In this document: positions 40,594 to 47,880 of the stretch, in pieces
Numbering within the stretch: the stretch's first letter is position 1
Layout of the letters: the number at the start of each line of letters is the position of its first letter
Assembly: GCA_002696485.1 (NCBI GenBank)
Contig: NZTP01000076.1
Coordinates: 1 to 47,880, forward strand
Length of the DNA: 47,880 nt
DNA from: Altibacter sp.
GTDB lineage: Bacteria > Bacteroidota > Bacteroidia > Flavobacteriales > Flavobacteriaceae
Direction: 5' to 3'
Notes under the pieces: generated by a model
Told to the model about the DNA's origin: nothing
Database searches by the model: none
The model's input: the letters and a program-made list of their open reading frames with translations, nothing else
Position numbers and translations under genes: made by a program

Positions 40594-41321
40594 AACAATA
40601 ATTTAATTTCTTTTAGCCCGAATTCCTTCACCGAATCATCCTCTAGGGAAATCTTTAACTTTCCTTGGGAGCTAACACCTAGTATAATACCGTTAAAACG
40701 ATTTCTGAAGGCATCTTCAAACACCGAAACCTTTCCTCTTCGGAACATGCTGTCTTCATATTTTTTCTGAAATGTTTCTAAAGGGGTTGTGGCGATTAGT
40801 TGCAATTGTAGCTGCATCTCCTTTGCAAGATCACGAAGTATCGTGTCGAGGTCGTATGTTTTTCCGGTTGAAAGATACAAGGAAGACGCTTGCGGAAGCT
40901 CCGAAAGATCCTCGTTGTTCACATTGAGGCCCAACCCTATAATCGATCCAACAATGTTTGATCCCTGCAACTGATTTTCAATGAGAATGCCACCAATTTT
41001 TTTATTGTATGACAATATGTCGTTTGGCCACTTAATAGAAAGTCCGGGAATGTTGAGACGCTCTAACGTTTCTTTTGTCGCTAATGAAACTGCAAAAAGC
41101 ACCTTTTCCGCATCCCTTGCAGGCAGATCTTCAAATCGCTTGAACATACTAAATGTAAGGCTTTTGGACGCTTGGGATAACCACTGAGATCCCATTTGCC
41201 CTCGTCCATGTGTTTGTCTGGCGGCAACTACTACCAACCCATCCTCAACAGCGTAGCCCTTACTTAATTCTTTCAGGTAGCTATTAGTGGAATCAATGGC
41301 ACTAAGTTTGATTATTTTCAA
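40590..41321 (-). CDS. birA: Biotin--[acetyl-CoA carboxylase] ligase
   Basis: Attaches biotin to carboxylase carrier domains. With the TTG at 41319-41321 the product is 243 residues, beginning MKIIKLSAIDSTNSYLKEL as in homologues. Motifs: ARQTHGRGQMGSQW (biotinyl-AMP loop), SIKWPNDILSYNKKIGGILIE and GLGLNVNN. No N-terminal helix-turn-helix is present, so it is the short, non-repressor form. The open frame extends upstream without an ATG to a second TTG at 41393, but that would add 24 residues across the promoter region shared with rsfS. Confidence 0.92.
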   Translation of the reverse strand: MKIIKLSAIDSTNSYLKELSKGYAVEDGLVVVAARQTHGRGQMGSQWLSQASKSLTFSMFKRFEDLPARDAEKVLFAVSLATKETLERLNIPGLSIKWPNDILSYNKKIGGILIENQLQGSNIVGSIIGLGLNVNNEDLSELPQASSLYLSTGKTYDLDTILRDLAKEMQLQLQLIATTPLETFQKKYEDSMFRRGKVSVFEDAFRNRFNGIILGVSSQGKLKISLEDDSVKEFGLKEIKLLF

Positions 41322-41380
41322 ATCACAAAAGATTGTGTTAATGTTACGCTCACAAAGCGTTTCAAGAAACAAAAAAGTAA

Positions 41381-41388
41381 TAACTTTG
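41381..41388 (+). promoter_or_regulatory. Candidate rsfS-ftsH -7 element
   Basis: TAACTTTG fits TAnnTTTG exactly, 18 bases before the rsfS ATG. The -33 region is not consensus. Confidence 0.45.
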
Positions 41389-41406
41389 TGCAAATAAATA
41401 GTATTA

Positions 41407-41778
41407 ATGTCGAAAAAAGAAGTAGGAACAGATCAACTTGTAACACAAATTATTTCAGGAATTGAAGAAGTAAAAGGTCAGAATATTGAAATTCTGGACC
41501 TCCGCGAGATAGAGAACACCGTATGCGACTATTTTATCATCTGTGATGGTACCTCCAATACGCAGGTCAATGCGATTGTAAATTCCGTTCAAAAATTAAC
41601 CAGCAAAGCCTTAAAGGAGAAACCCTGGCACGTTGAAGGAAGCGACAATGCCGAGTGGGTATTAATGGATTATGTTCATGTCGTTGTGCATGTGTTCCAA
41701 AAACACATTCGCGAATTCTACGATATAGAAGGACTTTGGGGAGATGCGAAGTCGGTTAAGATTGAAACAACTTATTAA
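41407..41778 (+). CDS. rsfS: Ribosome silencing factor RsfS
   Basis: Binds ribosomal protein L14 and blocks subunit joining in starvation. The 123 residues show the DUF143/Iojap core: ILDLREIENTVCDYFIICDGTSNTQVNAI, KPWHVEGSDNAEWVLMDYVHVVVHVF and REFYDIEGLWGDA. It starts an operon with ftsH, which follows after 15 bases. Confidence 0.95.
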   Translation: MSKKEVGTDQLVTQIISGIEEVKGQNIEILDLREIENTVCDYFIICDGTSNTQVNAIVNSVQKLTSKALKEKPWHVEGSDNAEWVLMDYVHVVVHVFQKHIREFYDIEGLWGDAKSVKIETTY

Positions 41779-41793
41779 AAAGAAAATAGCCTC

Positions 41794-43737
41794 ATGGCAG
41801 AAGAAAATAAAAAACCCGAAAATAAAAAACCAAGGTTCAATGCCTATTGGATCTACGCTGCGATCATTTTAGTTTTCCTCGGAATTCAGTTCTTTGGCGG
41901 CAATAGCTGGTCGCAACCGGCCAAAACCACACAAGCGCAATTCCAAACCTATTTAAAGCAGGGGGATGTTGAAAAGATAGAGATCATCAATAAGAAGATC
42001 GCTAAGGTCTATTTAACGCCCGATGCCAAAACTAAAGAGGTTCACTCTAAAAAGGACGGAAATTCTATTTTCCCTCCGGGCGCCAACGATCCCACATATC
42101 AATTTGAATTTGGAGATCTTCAAAATTTTGAGAACAGCATTAAACAAATTAAGGAAGAGAACAATCTGGATACTCAGATCGTTTGGAACACCGATAGCAA
42201 TATGTGGGGTGAGTTGTTTCTTACCTTGTTACCCTTTATTGTGATCATTGGTATTTGGATTTTTATCATGCGCCGTATGTCATCGGGTGCCGGAGGAGGT
42301 GCCGGGGGACAAATTTTCAATATTGGAAAATCGAAAGCGAAGTTATTCGATGAAAAAACCGATGTAAAAACCTCGTTCAAAGATGTGGCAGGATTAGAAG
42401 GCGCCAAAGAAGAGGTTCAAGAAATAGTTGATTTCCTGAAAACACCGGCCAAATATACAGCTCTTGGAGGCAAGATCCCTAAAGGAGCCTTGTTGGTAGG
42501 ACCTCCGGGAACCGGTAAGACCTTATTAGCAAAAGCCGTTGCAGGAGAAGCAAAAGTGCCATTCTTTTCCTTATCGGGATCAGACTTTGTGGAGATGTTC
42601 GTGGGTGTGGGAGCCTCTAGGGTTCGCGATCTTTTTAAGCAAGCAAAAGAAAAATCCCCTGCCATTATCTTTATCGATGAGATCGATGCGATTGGTAGAG
42701 CCAGAGGTAAGAATAATTTCTCGGGGTCCAATGACGAGCGTGAAAACACACTCAACCAGCTACTTACCGAAATGGACGGGTTTGGCACCAATACCAATGT
42801 GATCGTATTGGCAGCTACCAACCGTGCCGATGTTTTGGACAAAGCATTAATGCGTGCCGGGCGGTTCGATCGCCAGATCTATGTAGATCTGCCGGACGTA
42901 CGAGAGCGTAAAGAGATCTTCGAGGTGCACCTGCGTCCTATCAAGATCGATGATTCACTGGATCTCGATTTCTTGGCAAAGCAGACTCCCGGGTTTTCCG
43001 GAGCCGATATTGCGAATGTTTGTAATGAAGCGGCACTTATCGCTGCCCGACAGGAAAAGACGTATGTGGGCAAACAAGACTTCCTAGATGCCGTAGATCG
43101 AATTGTTGGGGGGCTTGAAAAGAAAAACAAGATCATTACTCCTGAAGAGAAAAAAGCGATCGCTTTCCACGAAGCCGGTCATGCCACAGTAAGCTGGATG
43201 TTGGAGCATGCCGCTCCTTTGGTTAAAGTTACTATTGTCCCCAGAGGGCAATCCTTAGGTGCTGCCTGGTACTTGCCTGAAGAACGATTGATCGTGCGTC
43301 CCGAGCAAATGTTAGATGAAATGTGTGCAACCATGGGAGGTCGCGCTGCCGAGAAAGTAATCTTCGGAAAAATTTCTACAGGAGCATTAAGTGATCTTGA
43401 AAAAGTAACTAAACAGGCACGTGCCATGGTAACCATCTATGGTCTTAATGATGCTGTTGGCAACCTAACGTATTATGATTCTTCGGGTCAAAATGAATAC
43501 GGGTTTACCAAGCCATATAGTGAAAAAACCGCAGAGTTGATCGATAAAGAGATCTCAAGGATCATTGAAGAACAATACCAACGTGCGGTTGATTTGCTTG
43601 AGAAGAACAAAGACAAACTTACGCTTCTTGCGAATGAACTTTTGGAAAAAGAAGTGATCTTTAAGGACAACCTTCAAAGAATTTTTGGAGACAGACCTTT
43701 TGAAAAGACAGAAGAAGAAAAAGTGGCAACAACATAA
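41794..43737 (+). CDS. ftsH: ATP-dependent zinc metalloprotease FtsH
   Basis: Membrane-bound AAA+ protease for quality control. Of 647 residues, helices lie at about 18-35 and 140-159, flanking the periplasmic domain. The AAA module has Walker A GPPGTGKT (236-243), the pore loop with [17 protein letters not shown], Walker [12 protein letters not shown] and the SRH ending RAGRFDRQ. The protease site is HEAGH (459-463). All key residues are present. The last five codons and the stop form one arm and the loop of an intrinsic terminator. Confidence 0.97.
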   Translation: MAEENKKPENKKPRFNAYWIYAAIILVFLGIQFFGGNSWSQPAKTTQAQFQTYLKQGDVEKIEIINKKIAKVYLTPDAKTKEVHSKKDGNSIFPPGANDPTYQFEFGDLQNFENSIKQIKEENNLDTQIVWNTDSNMWGELFLTLLPFIVIIGIWIFIMRRMSSGAGGGAGGQIFNIGKSKAKLFDEKTDVKTSFKDVAGLEGAKEEVQEIVDFLKTPAKYTALGGKIPKGALLVGPPGTGKTLLAKAVAGEAKVPFFSLSGSDFVEMFVGVGASRVRDLFKQAKEKSPAIIFIDEIDAIGRARGKNNFSGSNDERENTLNQLLTEMDGFGTNTNVIVLAATNRADVLDKALMRAGRFDRQIYVDLPDVRERKEIFEVHLRPIKIDDSLDLDFLAKQTPGFSGADIANVCNEAALIAARQEKTYVGKQDFLDAVDRIVGGLEKKNKIITPEEKKAIAFHEAGHATVSWMLEHAAPLVKVTIVPRGQSLGAAWYLPEERLIVRPEQMLDEMCATMGGRAAEKVIFGKISTGALSDLEKVTKQARAMVTIYGLNDAVGNLTYYDSSGQNEYGFTKPYSEKTAELIDKEISRIIEEQYQRAVDLLEKNKDKLTLLANELLEKEVIFKDNLQRIFGDRPFEKTEEEKVATT

Positions 43738-43750
43738 GTTGCCACTTTTT
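43718..43750 (+). terminator. Terminator embedded in the ftsH 3' end
   Basis: AAAAAGTGGCAAC (43718-43730, coding) pairs with GTTGCCACTTTTT (43738-43750) over a 7-base loop that contains the TAA stop. The 3' arm ends in T5. Confidence 0.85.
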
Positions 43751-43804
43751 CGTTTCTATAGGTAAACTTTGGATTTAGGCATACTAACTTCTGTTTAGAT
43801 TTTA

Positions 43805-43812
43805 TATATTTG
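43805..43812 (+). promoter_or_regulatory. Candidate -7 element of the LUD-cdsA-psd operon
   Basis: TATATTTG fits TAnnTTTG exactly, 38 bases before the ATG at 43851 and 54 bases past the ftsH terminator. No clear -33 element. Confidence 0.45.
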
Positions 43813-43850
43813 AAGAATAACCTAATAAAACTCCTCAATACCCCTAGTAC

Positions 43851-44453
43851 ATGAGTCTATTTAAAAGACTTTTAAACCCAAACTACAAGTCAGAAGAAAA
43901 AGCAAAGAAATCTGACCAGAGTAAATATTATCCCGAGGAGAAACTACCGACCGACGAAAAATTTACCTACAACTTCAATAAAAATGGCGGAAAGTTCTTG
44001 TATTGTGAAAATCAAGAAGAGGTATCTGAAGCATTCGACAACATATTATTAGAAAACGATTGGTACGAGCGGGATGTGTTTTGTATCAACGACCAATTGA
44101 CATCGCGATTTGACGGTTACAACCTCAACTTTAGTAAAAAAACAAACGCTACCTTTTTCTTATCTACCTGTGAATCATTGGTCGCTAATAATGGCTCCAT
44201 TCTTTTAAGTTCTAATCAGATAAAGGAAAAGAAGCTAAAAGAACTTCCATCAAACTTTATTATTTTCGCTACTACCAGTCAATTGGTGGAAAACATTAGC
44301 GAAGGGCTGCGCAAAATAAAAAATCAAAGTCAAAGCCATATTCCCAGTAATATTACCACCATTCAAGACTTCGAGACCGAAAAAGAAAAGGACTTCATGA
44401 GTTATGGAAGTAGCACAAAAAACCTATATTTGCTGCTACTGGAAGACCTATAA
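43851..44453 (+). CDS. LUD-domain (LutC/YkgG-like) protein
   Basis: A 200-residue protein. After a basic, Lys-rich first ~40 residues (PNYKSEEKAKKSDQSKYYPEE) comes a fold like LutC/YkgG: a helix (NQEEVSEAFDNILLENDW), ATFFLSTCESLVANNGSILLSSNQI and LPSNFIIFATTSQLVENISEGLRKI. No LutA or LutB genes are near, so a lactate-use role is unlikely on context. It leads the phospholipid genes, 3 bases before cdsA. Confidence 0.72.
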   Translation: MSLFKRLLNPNYKSEEKAKKSDQSKYYPEEKLPTDEKFTYNFNKNGGKFLYCENQEEVSEAFDNILLENDWYERDVFCINDQLTSRFDGYNLNFSKKTNATFFLSTCESLVANNGSILLSSNQIKEKKLKELPSNFIIFATTSQLVENISEGLRKIKNQSQSHIPSNITTIQDFETEKEKDFMSYGSSTKNLYLLLLEDL

Positions 44454-44456
44454 TCT

Positions 44457-45260
44457 ATGAAGGAACTTATCGTGCGATCCATATCGGGTGTCTTGTACAT
44501 TTCGATCATTATCTTTTCTATGTTTGCGTCGCGCGAATGGTTCATGGGACTCTTTTTTATCCTTGCATTAATCACTCTAAACGAATTTTTGCGATTGGTT
44601 CATCTCACCAGCTATTTAGCTTATGTGCTACTGGCTGTAGCACTCTATTTCTTGAGTTATTCGGTTTTTGATATAAATGCTGTTTATCTATTCTTGATCC
44701 TTTCGTGTTTTGTGAACTTATTCCTTTTAAAAGATGTTTTATGGGTCAATAAGATTCCCATGTTTGAGAAAAAGAAATACATAACCATAATTTTTTATAT
44801 CATTAGTGGCTTTGTATTCTTGACCTTAATTCCTTTTCGTGACCAAGAATTTACACCAAAAGTGGTGATAGGGGTTTTTGTATTGGTTTGGGCCAATGAC
44901 AGCTTTGCCTATCTTATAGGAAAGAATTTTGGACGCATCAAGTTGTTGGAGCGTATCTCACCAAAAAAAACCGTGGAGGGATTTTTGGGCGGTCTGGTAG
45001 GGTCCATTTGTGCTGCTTTTATTATCTTTAAATACACAGACTTATTTGATCTTGCTACGTGGTTCACATTGGCAGCAATCGTAACTGTTTTTGGTACCAT
45101 AGGAGATCTTATACAATCAAAGTTCAAACGGCAGGCCGGTGTAAAGGACAGCGGTATTTTAATGCCGGGGCACGGTGGGCTTTACGACCGACTGGACAGT
45201 ATTATTTTTGCAAGCCCGTTTGTATATGCTTTTTTAGAAATTGTAACCTATGTTTCATAA
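44457..45260 (+). CDS. cdsA: Phosphatidate cytidylyltransferase
   Basis: Makes CDP-diacylglycerol, the precursor of phosphatidylserine and other phospholipids. The 267 residues hold about eight membrane helices. The family signature lies at the C-terminal end (GTIGDLIQSKFKRQAGVKDS, then ILMPGHGGLYDRLDSIIF), with the Asp residues that bind metal; LLERISPKKTVEGFLGGL precedes it. It overlaps psd by 11 bases, so translation is likely coupled. Confidence 0.95.
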   Translation: MKELIVRSISGVLYISIIIFSMFASREWFMGLFFILALITLNEFLRLVHLTSYLAYVLLAVALYFLSYSVFDINAVYLFLILSCFVNLFLLKDVLWVNKIPMFEKKKYITIIFYIISGFVFLTLIPFRDQEFTPKVVIGVFVLVWANDSFAYLIGKNFGRIKLLERISPKKTVEGFLGGLVGSICAAFIIFKYTDLFDLATWFTLAAIVTVFGTIGDLIQSKFKRQAGVKDSGILMPGHGGLYDRLDSIIFASPFVYAFLEIVTYVS

Positions 45261-45900
45261 GGAAGGACATAAAATTATTTTAGTCGCATTTTTTCTATGT
45301 GTGGTACTTAGCCTCACGACACATTTTATTACTGAAAACACCACCATAAAAGCGGTGATCATCATTTCGCTGTTGGTATTACTTGGATTGGTTTTGCAGT
45401 TTTTCAGAAACCCGAAACGGAATTTTAATCCCGATAATGCACAGGTCCTCTCCCCGGTCGATGGAAAGGTTGTGGTGATTGAAGAAGTGTTTGAAAAAGA
45501 GTATTTCAACGATAAACGCCTTCAGATATCGGTCTTTATGTCCCCTATCAATGTGCATGTCACTCGTTATCCGGTGGGTGGCAAGGTGATTTACAGTAAA
45601 TACCATCCCGGAAAATATTTGGTGGCCTGGCATCCAAAATCTTCCGAAGAGAACGAAAGGACCACCGTAGTCGTAGATAATGAAGAATTTGGTCCGGTAC
45701 TGCACCGGCAGATCGCCGGAGCCATGGCAAAACGTATCGTGAACTATGCCCAAGAAGGACAAGAAATACACCAAACAGATGATAGTGGCTTTATTAAATT
45801 TGGATCGAGAGTAGACGTGTTCTTACCATTAGACGCAAAAATAGATATAAAGCTTCACGCCAAAGTGAAAGGCGGATTGACTGTATTGGCTTCAAAATGA
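45250..45900 (+). CDS. psd: Phosphatidylserine decarboxylase, short form
   Basis: Converts phosphatidylserine to phosphatidylethanolamine. The 216-residue proenzyme has an N-terminal membrane hairpin (about 9-52), then VLSPVDGKVVVIEE, FMSPINVHVTRYPVGG and the autocleavage site KFGSRVDVFLP. Cleavage between Gly185 and Ser186 would give the small pyruvoyl-bearing alpha chain. This is the short archaetidyl/PS decarboxylase type. It overlaps cdsA by 11 and the ACBP gene by 4 bases. Confidence 0.95.
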   Translation: MFHKEGHKIILVAFFLCVVLSLTTHFITENTTIKAVIIISLLVLLGLVLQFFRNPKRNFNPDNAQVLSPVDGKVVVIEEVFEKEYFNDKRLQISVFMSPINVHVTRYPVGGKVIYSKYHPGKYLVAWHPKSSEENERTTVVVDNEEFGPVLHRQIAGAMAKRIVNYAQEGQEIHQTDDSGFIKFGSRVDVFLPLDAKIDIKLHAKVKGGLTVLASK

Positions 45901-46163
45901 CACCCGAAGAATTAAATACTGCTTTTGAAAGTGCGGTGGAAAGTATCAACAACCACACCGAACCCTTCCCTGCCGATGTTTTATTGAAACTCTATGCCTA
46001 TTATAAACGTGCAACCAACTCCCAAGACCAACCCAGTAGTGATAATCCGCTTATTGGCGCCTTTAAGACCAATGCACTGTTCCAAACACGCGAACTGTCC
46101 AGTGAAGAAGCCAAACTTCTATATATCGAAGCTGTAAAGCAGTATTTTTTATACAGAAAGTAG
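45897..46163 (+). CDS. Acyl-CoA-binding protein
   Basis: An 88-residue four-helix protein of the ACBP family. It shows FPADVLLKLYAYYKRAT, the family's central helix motif (LKLYALYKQAT in eukaryotes), and the closing EEAKLLYIEAVKQYF helix. ACBP binds long-chain acyl-CoA in the cytosol. It overlaps psd by 4 bases (ATGA) and ends the phospholipid operon, so an acyl-CoA carrier role in membrane lipid synthesis is a fair inference. The WGDA-like stretch of eukaryotic ACBP is replaced by GAFKTNALFQTRE. Confidence 0.85.
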   Translation: MTPEELNTAFESAVESINNHTEPFPADVLLKLYAYYKRATNSQDQPSSDNPLIGAFKTNALFQTRELSSEEAKLLYIEAVKQYFLYRK

Positions 46164-46237
46164 CTGTAAAAAGACTTCATTCGCACGTATACTGCTCAAA
46201 AATACTTCAACTCCAAACATCCCACTTCAAACTTCGA

Positions 46238-47880
46238 TTATTTTAAGTTAGCCAACGAAGCTTTTAACGTTTCGATCTTTGCGATCGCATCGGCTTCTTT
46301 TTGCTTTTCCATGGCAACTACCTGCGCGGGTGCCCCACTAACAAATCGTTCGTTTTTCAACTTTCCTTGAACACTTTTTAAAAAACCTTCAGTATATTTC
46401 AGTTCTTCCTGTAATTTTTCAATTTCTTCGGCTACGTCAATGGCACCGGCCATAGGAATAAAATACTCATTGGATTTTACACGAAACGTAAGTGCTCCGT
46501 CTATCGCTTCGGAAGTATATTTCAATTCTGAGATATTTCCTAGCTTCTGAATAACGGGATCAAAATCCTTAGACTGCCCTTCATTATTAATCACCCACAA
46601 AGAAATAGAGTCCCTAAATGAAATATTCTTCTCTTTCCGAATCGTACGTACACCCGAAATCACTTCCGAAGCAACCCCAAAATCGGCGATCAATTTATCA
46701 TTAGTTTGAACCTCATTAGGCCATGAAGCAATGATGAGGGCATCTTCGGGACTACGCTTTGTAATATGTTGCCATATCTCTTCAGAAATAAATGGAACGA
46801 AGGGATGTAAAATCTTTAAATTATCTTCCAGGATCGTGATTACCTCATTGTATGTTGAAGTTGCAATGGGATCCCCATACCCGGGTTTTACCATTTCCAA
46901 GAACCACGAACAGAAATCATCCCATATAAGTTTATAGGTAGCCATGAGCGCATCGCTTATACGATACTTACTGAAATGGTCCTCGATCTCGGCCAATGTC
47001 TTCTGAAATTTTGCCCGATACCAGTTGATAGCGATCGTAGCTGTTTCGGTTGGTGCTTGCGTTTCTGAAACATCCCAACCGTCGATCAACCTATATGCAT
47101 TCCATATCTTAGTCACAAATCCGCTTCCCTGTTTACACAGATCTTCGTCGAACATGAGGTCGTTTCCGGCCGGAGAACTCAACAGCATTCCTACGCGAAC
47201 TCCATCGGCACCGTATTTATCCATGAGCTCAATGGGATCTGGAGAGTTCCCCAAGGATTTACTCATCTTTCTGCGTTGTTTATCGCGTACAATACCTGTA
47301 AGGTAGACGTTGGTAAACGGTTTCTCATTTCTATATTCGTAGCCAGCAATGATCATACGGGCAACCCAGAAAAAAAGGATCTCGGGAGCCGTGACCAGAT
47401 CATTGGTTGGATAATAGTAATTGATCTCCTTATTATCCGGTTCTAAAATACCTCCAAAGACACTAATGGGCCATAACCATGATGAAAACCAAGTATCAAG
47501 TGCATCGGGATCCTGCGTAAGATCTGCCCGCGTAAGCTTCTCGTTACCCGATTTCTTTCGCGCTTCTACAAGAGCATCTTCCAAGGTCTCTGCAACAACA
47601 AAATCGTTCTTCCCTACACCATAATAATAGGCAGGGATTTGTTGACCCCACCATAACTGACGCGAAATATTCCAATCTCGCACATTTTCCATCCAATGAC
47701 GGTAGGTATTGACAAACTTTTCCGGAACGAGATGAACCTCTTTTTCAAGAACAGCATCCAAGGCGGGCTGTGCCAATTCTTTCATTTTCAAAAACCATTG
47801 GTCGCTCAATTTCGGTTCAATGATAGCTCCCGTACGTTCACTTGTTCCCACCTTGTGCGTATGCTGTTCGGTTTTGAGAA
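46238..47880 (-). CDS. valS: Valyl-tRNA synthetase, C-terminal part
   Basis: Class I aminoacyl-tRNA synthetase. The 547 visible residues begin inside the editing-to-catalytic region (HTHKVGTSERTGAIIEPKLSDQWFL) and continue through WNISRQLWWGQQIPAYY, DALDTWFSSWLWP and the KMSKS loop RRKMSKSLGNSPD (near 47255-47270). The anticodon-binding domain (WFLEMVKPGYGD, LHPFVPFISEEIWQ) and the C-terminal coiled coil typical of ValRS (from EEIEKLQEELKYTEGFL) follow. The N-terminal part with HIGH lies beyond the right edge. Confidence 0.97.
   Translation of the reverse strand, partial: LKTEQHTHKVGTSERTGAIIEPKLSDQWFLKMKELAQPALDAVLEKEVHLVPEKFVNTYRHWMENVRDWNISRQLWWGQQIPAYYYGVGKNDFVVAETLEDALVEARKKSGNEKLTRADLTQDPDALDTWFSSWLWPISVFGGILEPDNKEINYYYPTNDLVTAPEILFFWVARMIIAGYEYRNEKPFTNVYLTGIVRDKQRRKMSKSLGNSPDPIELMDKYGADGVRVGMLLSSPAGNDLMFDEDLCKQGSGFVTKIWNAYRLIDGWDVSETQAPTETATIAINWYRAKFQKTLAEIEDHFSKYRISDALMATYKLIWDDFCSWFLEMVKPGYGDPIATSTYNEVITILEDNLKILHPFVPFISEEIWQHITKRSPEDALIIASWPNEVQTNDKLIADFGVASEVISGVRTIRKEKNISFRDSISLWVINNEGQSKDFDPVIQKLGNISELKYTSEAIDGALTFRVKSNEYFIPMAGAIDVAEEIEKLQEELKYTEGFLKSVQGKLKNERFVSGAPAQVVAMEKQKEADAIAKIETLKASLANLK

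Noticed and set aside
42417-42842. Minus-strand 141-codon ORF within ftsH
   Set aside because: Serine/proline-rich antisense of the AAA domain; no independent evidence.

Overview
The window reads as chromosome of a marine-type member of the Flavobacteriaceae (Bacteroidota). The evidence is two secreted proteins with type IX secretion (T9SS) type A sorting domains, repeated -7 elements of the Bacteroidota form TAnnTTTG, few Shine-Dalgarno sequences, type III glutamine synthetase, flavobacterial small or unnamed families (Lacal_2735-like, DUF4197, DUF3667, DUF4293, BT_3928-like, DUF1599) and a moderately AT-rich composition. No genus can be fixed from the sequence. Nearly all of it is ordinary chromosome. 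I see no phage, insertion sequence, integrase, CRISPR array or rRNA.

Layout. 1-1858 (-): N-terminal two thirds of a fused acyl-CoA mutase (IcmF type), cut by the left edge. 2023-4000 (+): a T9SS cargo protein, a DUF4197 lipoprotein and a 59-residue protein. 3980-6659 (-): prfA, pyrF and a BtuF-like metal/cobalamin receptor. 6776-9225: a divergent MsrA, a membrane protein and purM. 9304-14902 (-): a six-gene curli operon, followed by a 576-base regulatory gap. 15479-18806 (-): glnN and a Ca/Na antiporter. 19027-21337 (+): a BlaI/M56 repressor-protease pair with an obvious operator. 21402-23140: a 50-residue protein, apt, tRNA-Arg(ACG) and an M57 metalloprotease lipoprotein. 23295-27892 (-): a compact six-gene operon DUF1599, BT_3928-like, DppB-like permease, tpiA, prmA, clpS. 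27945-30448 (+): folP, cdaA and DUF3667. 30400-34000: MsbA-like exporter, truA, YfcE-like phosphoesterase and DUF4293. 34195-38897: rho, a second T9SS cargo protein (-) and an M14 peptidase. 38859-41321: NUDIX, pyrE, SRPBCC and birA. 41407-46163 (+): rsfS, ftsH, then a LUD-domain protein, cdsA, psd and ACBP. 46238-47880 (-): valS, cut by the right edge.

The most distinctive region is the curli operon. Its order is csgA-csgB-csgE-csgF-csgG-lipoprotein, all on the minus strand, with no csgD and no separate csgC or csgH. The CsgA-like subunit is 23 gapless 11-residue units with an alternating acidic/arginine pattern. CsgE carries a CsgH-like N-terminal domain. CsgG carries an extra predicted eight-stranded barrel at its C terminus. 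The last gene is a lipoprotein with a TolB-like propeller that has no counterpart in the enterobacterial system. The gap upstream of csgA holds at least four perfect dyads, one lying in the promoter spacer, and a hairpin plus U-tract separates csgA from the assembly genes. Together these suggest a self-contained amyloid export system with strong regulation at csgA and damped expression downstream.

Gene packing is tight throughout. There are five convergent pairs whose coding regions overlap at the 3' ends. Two intrinsic terminators lie inside coding sequence (ftsH 3' end; inside the BtuF-like gene). At least five genes are best explained by TTG start codons (csgE, folP, cdaA, truA, birA).
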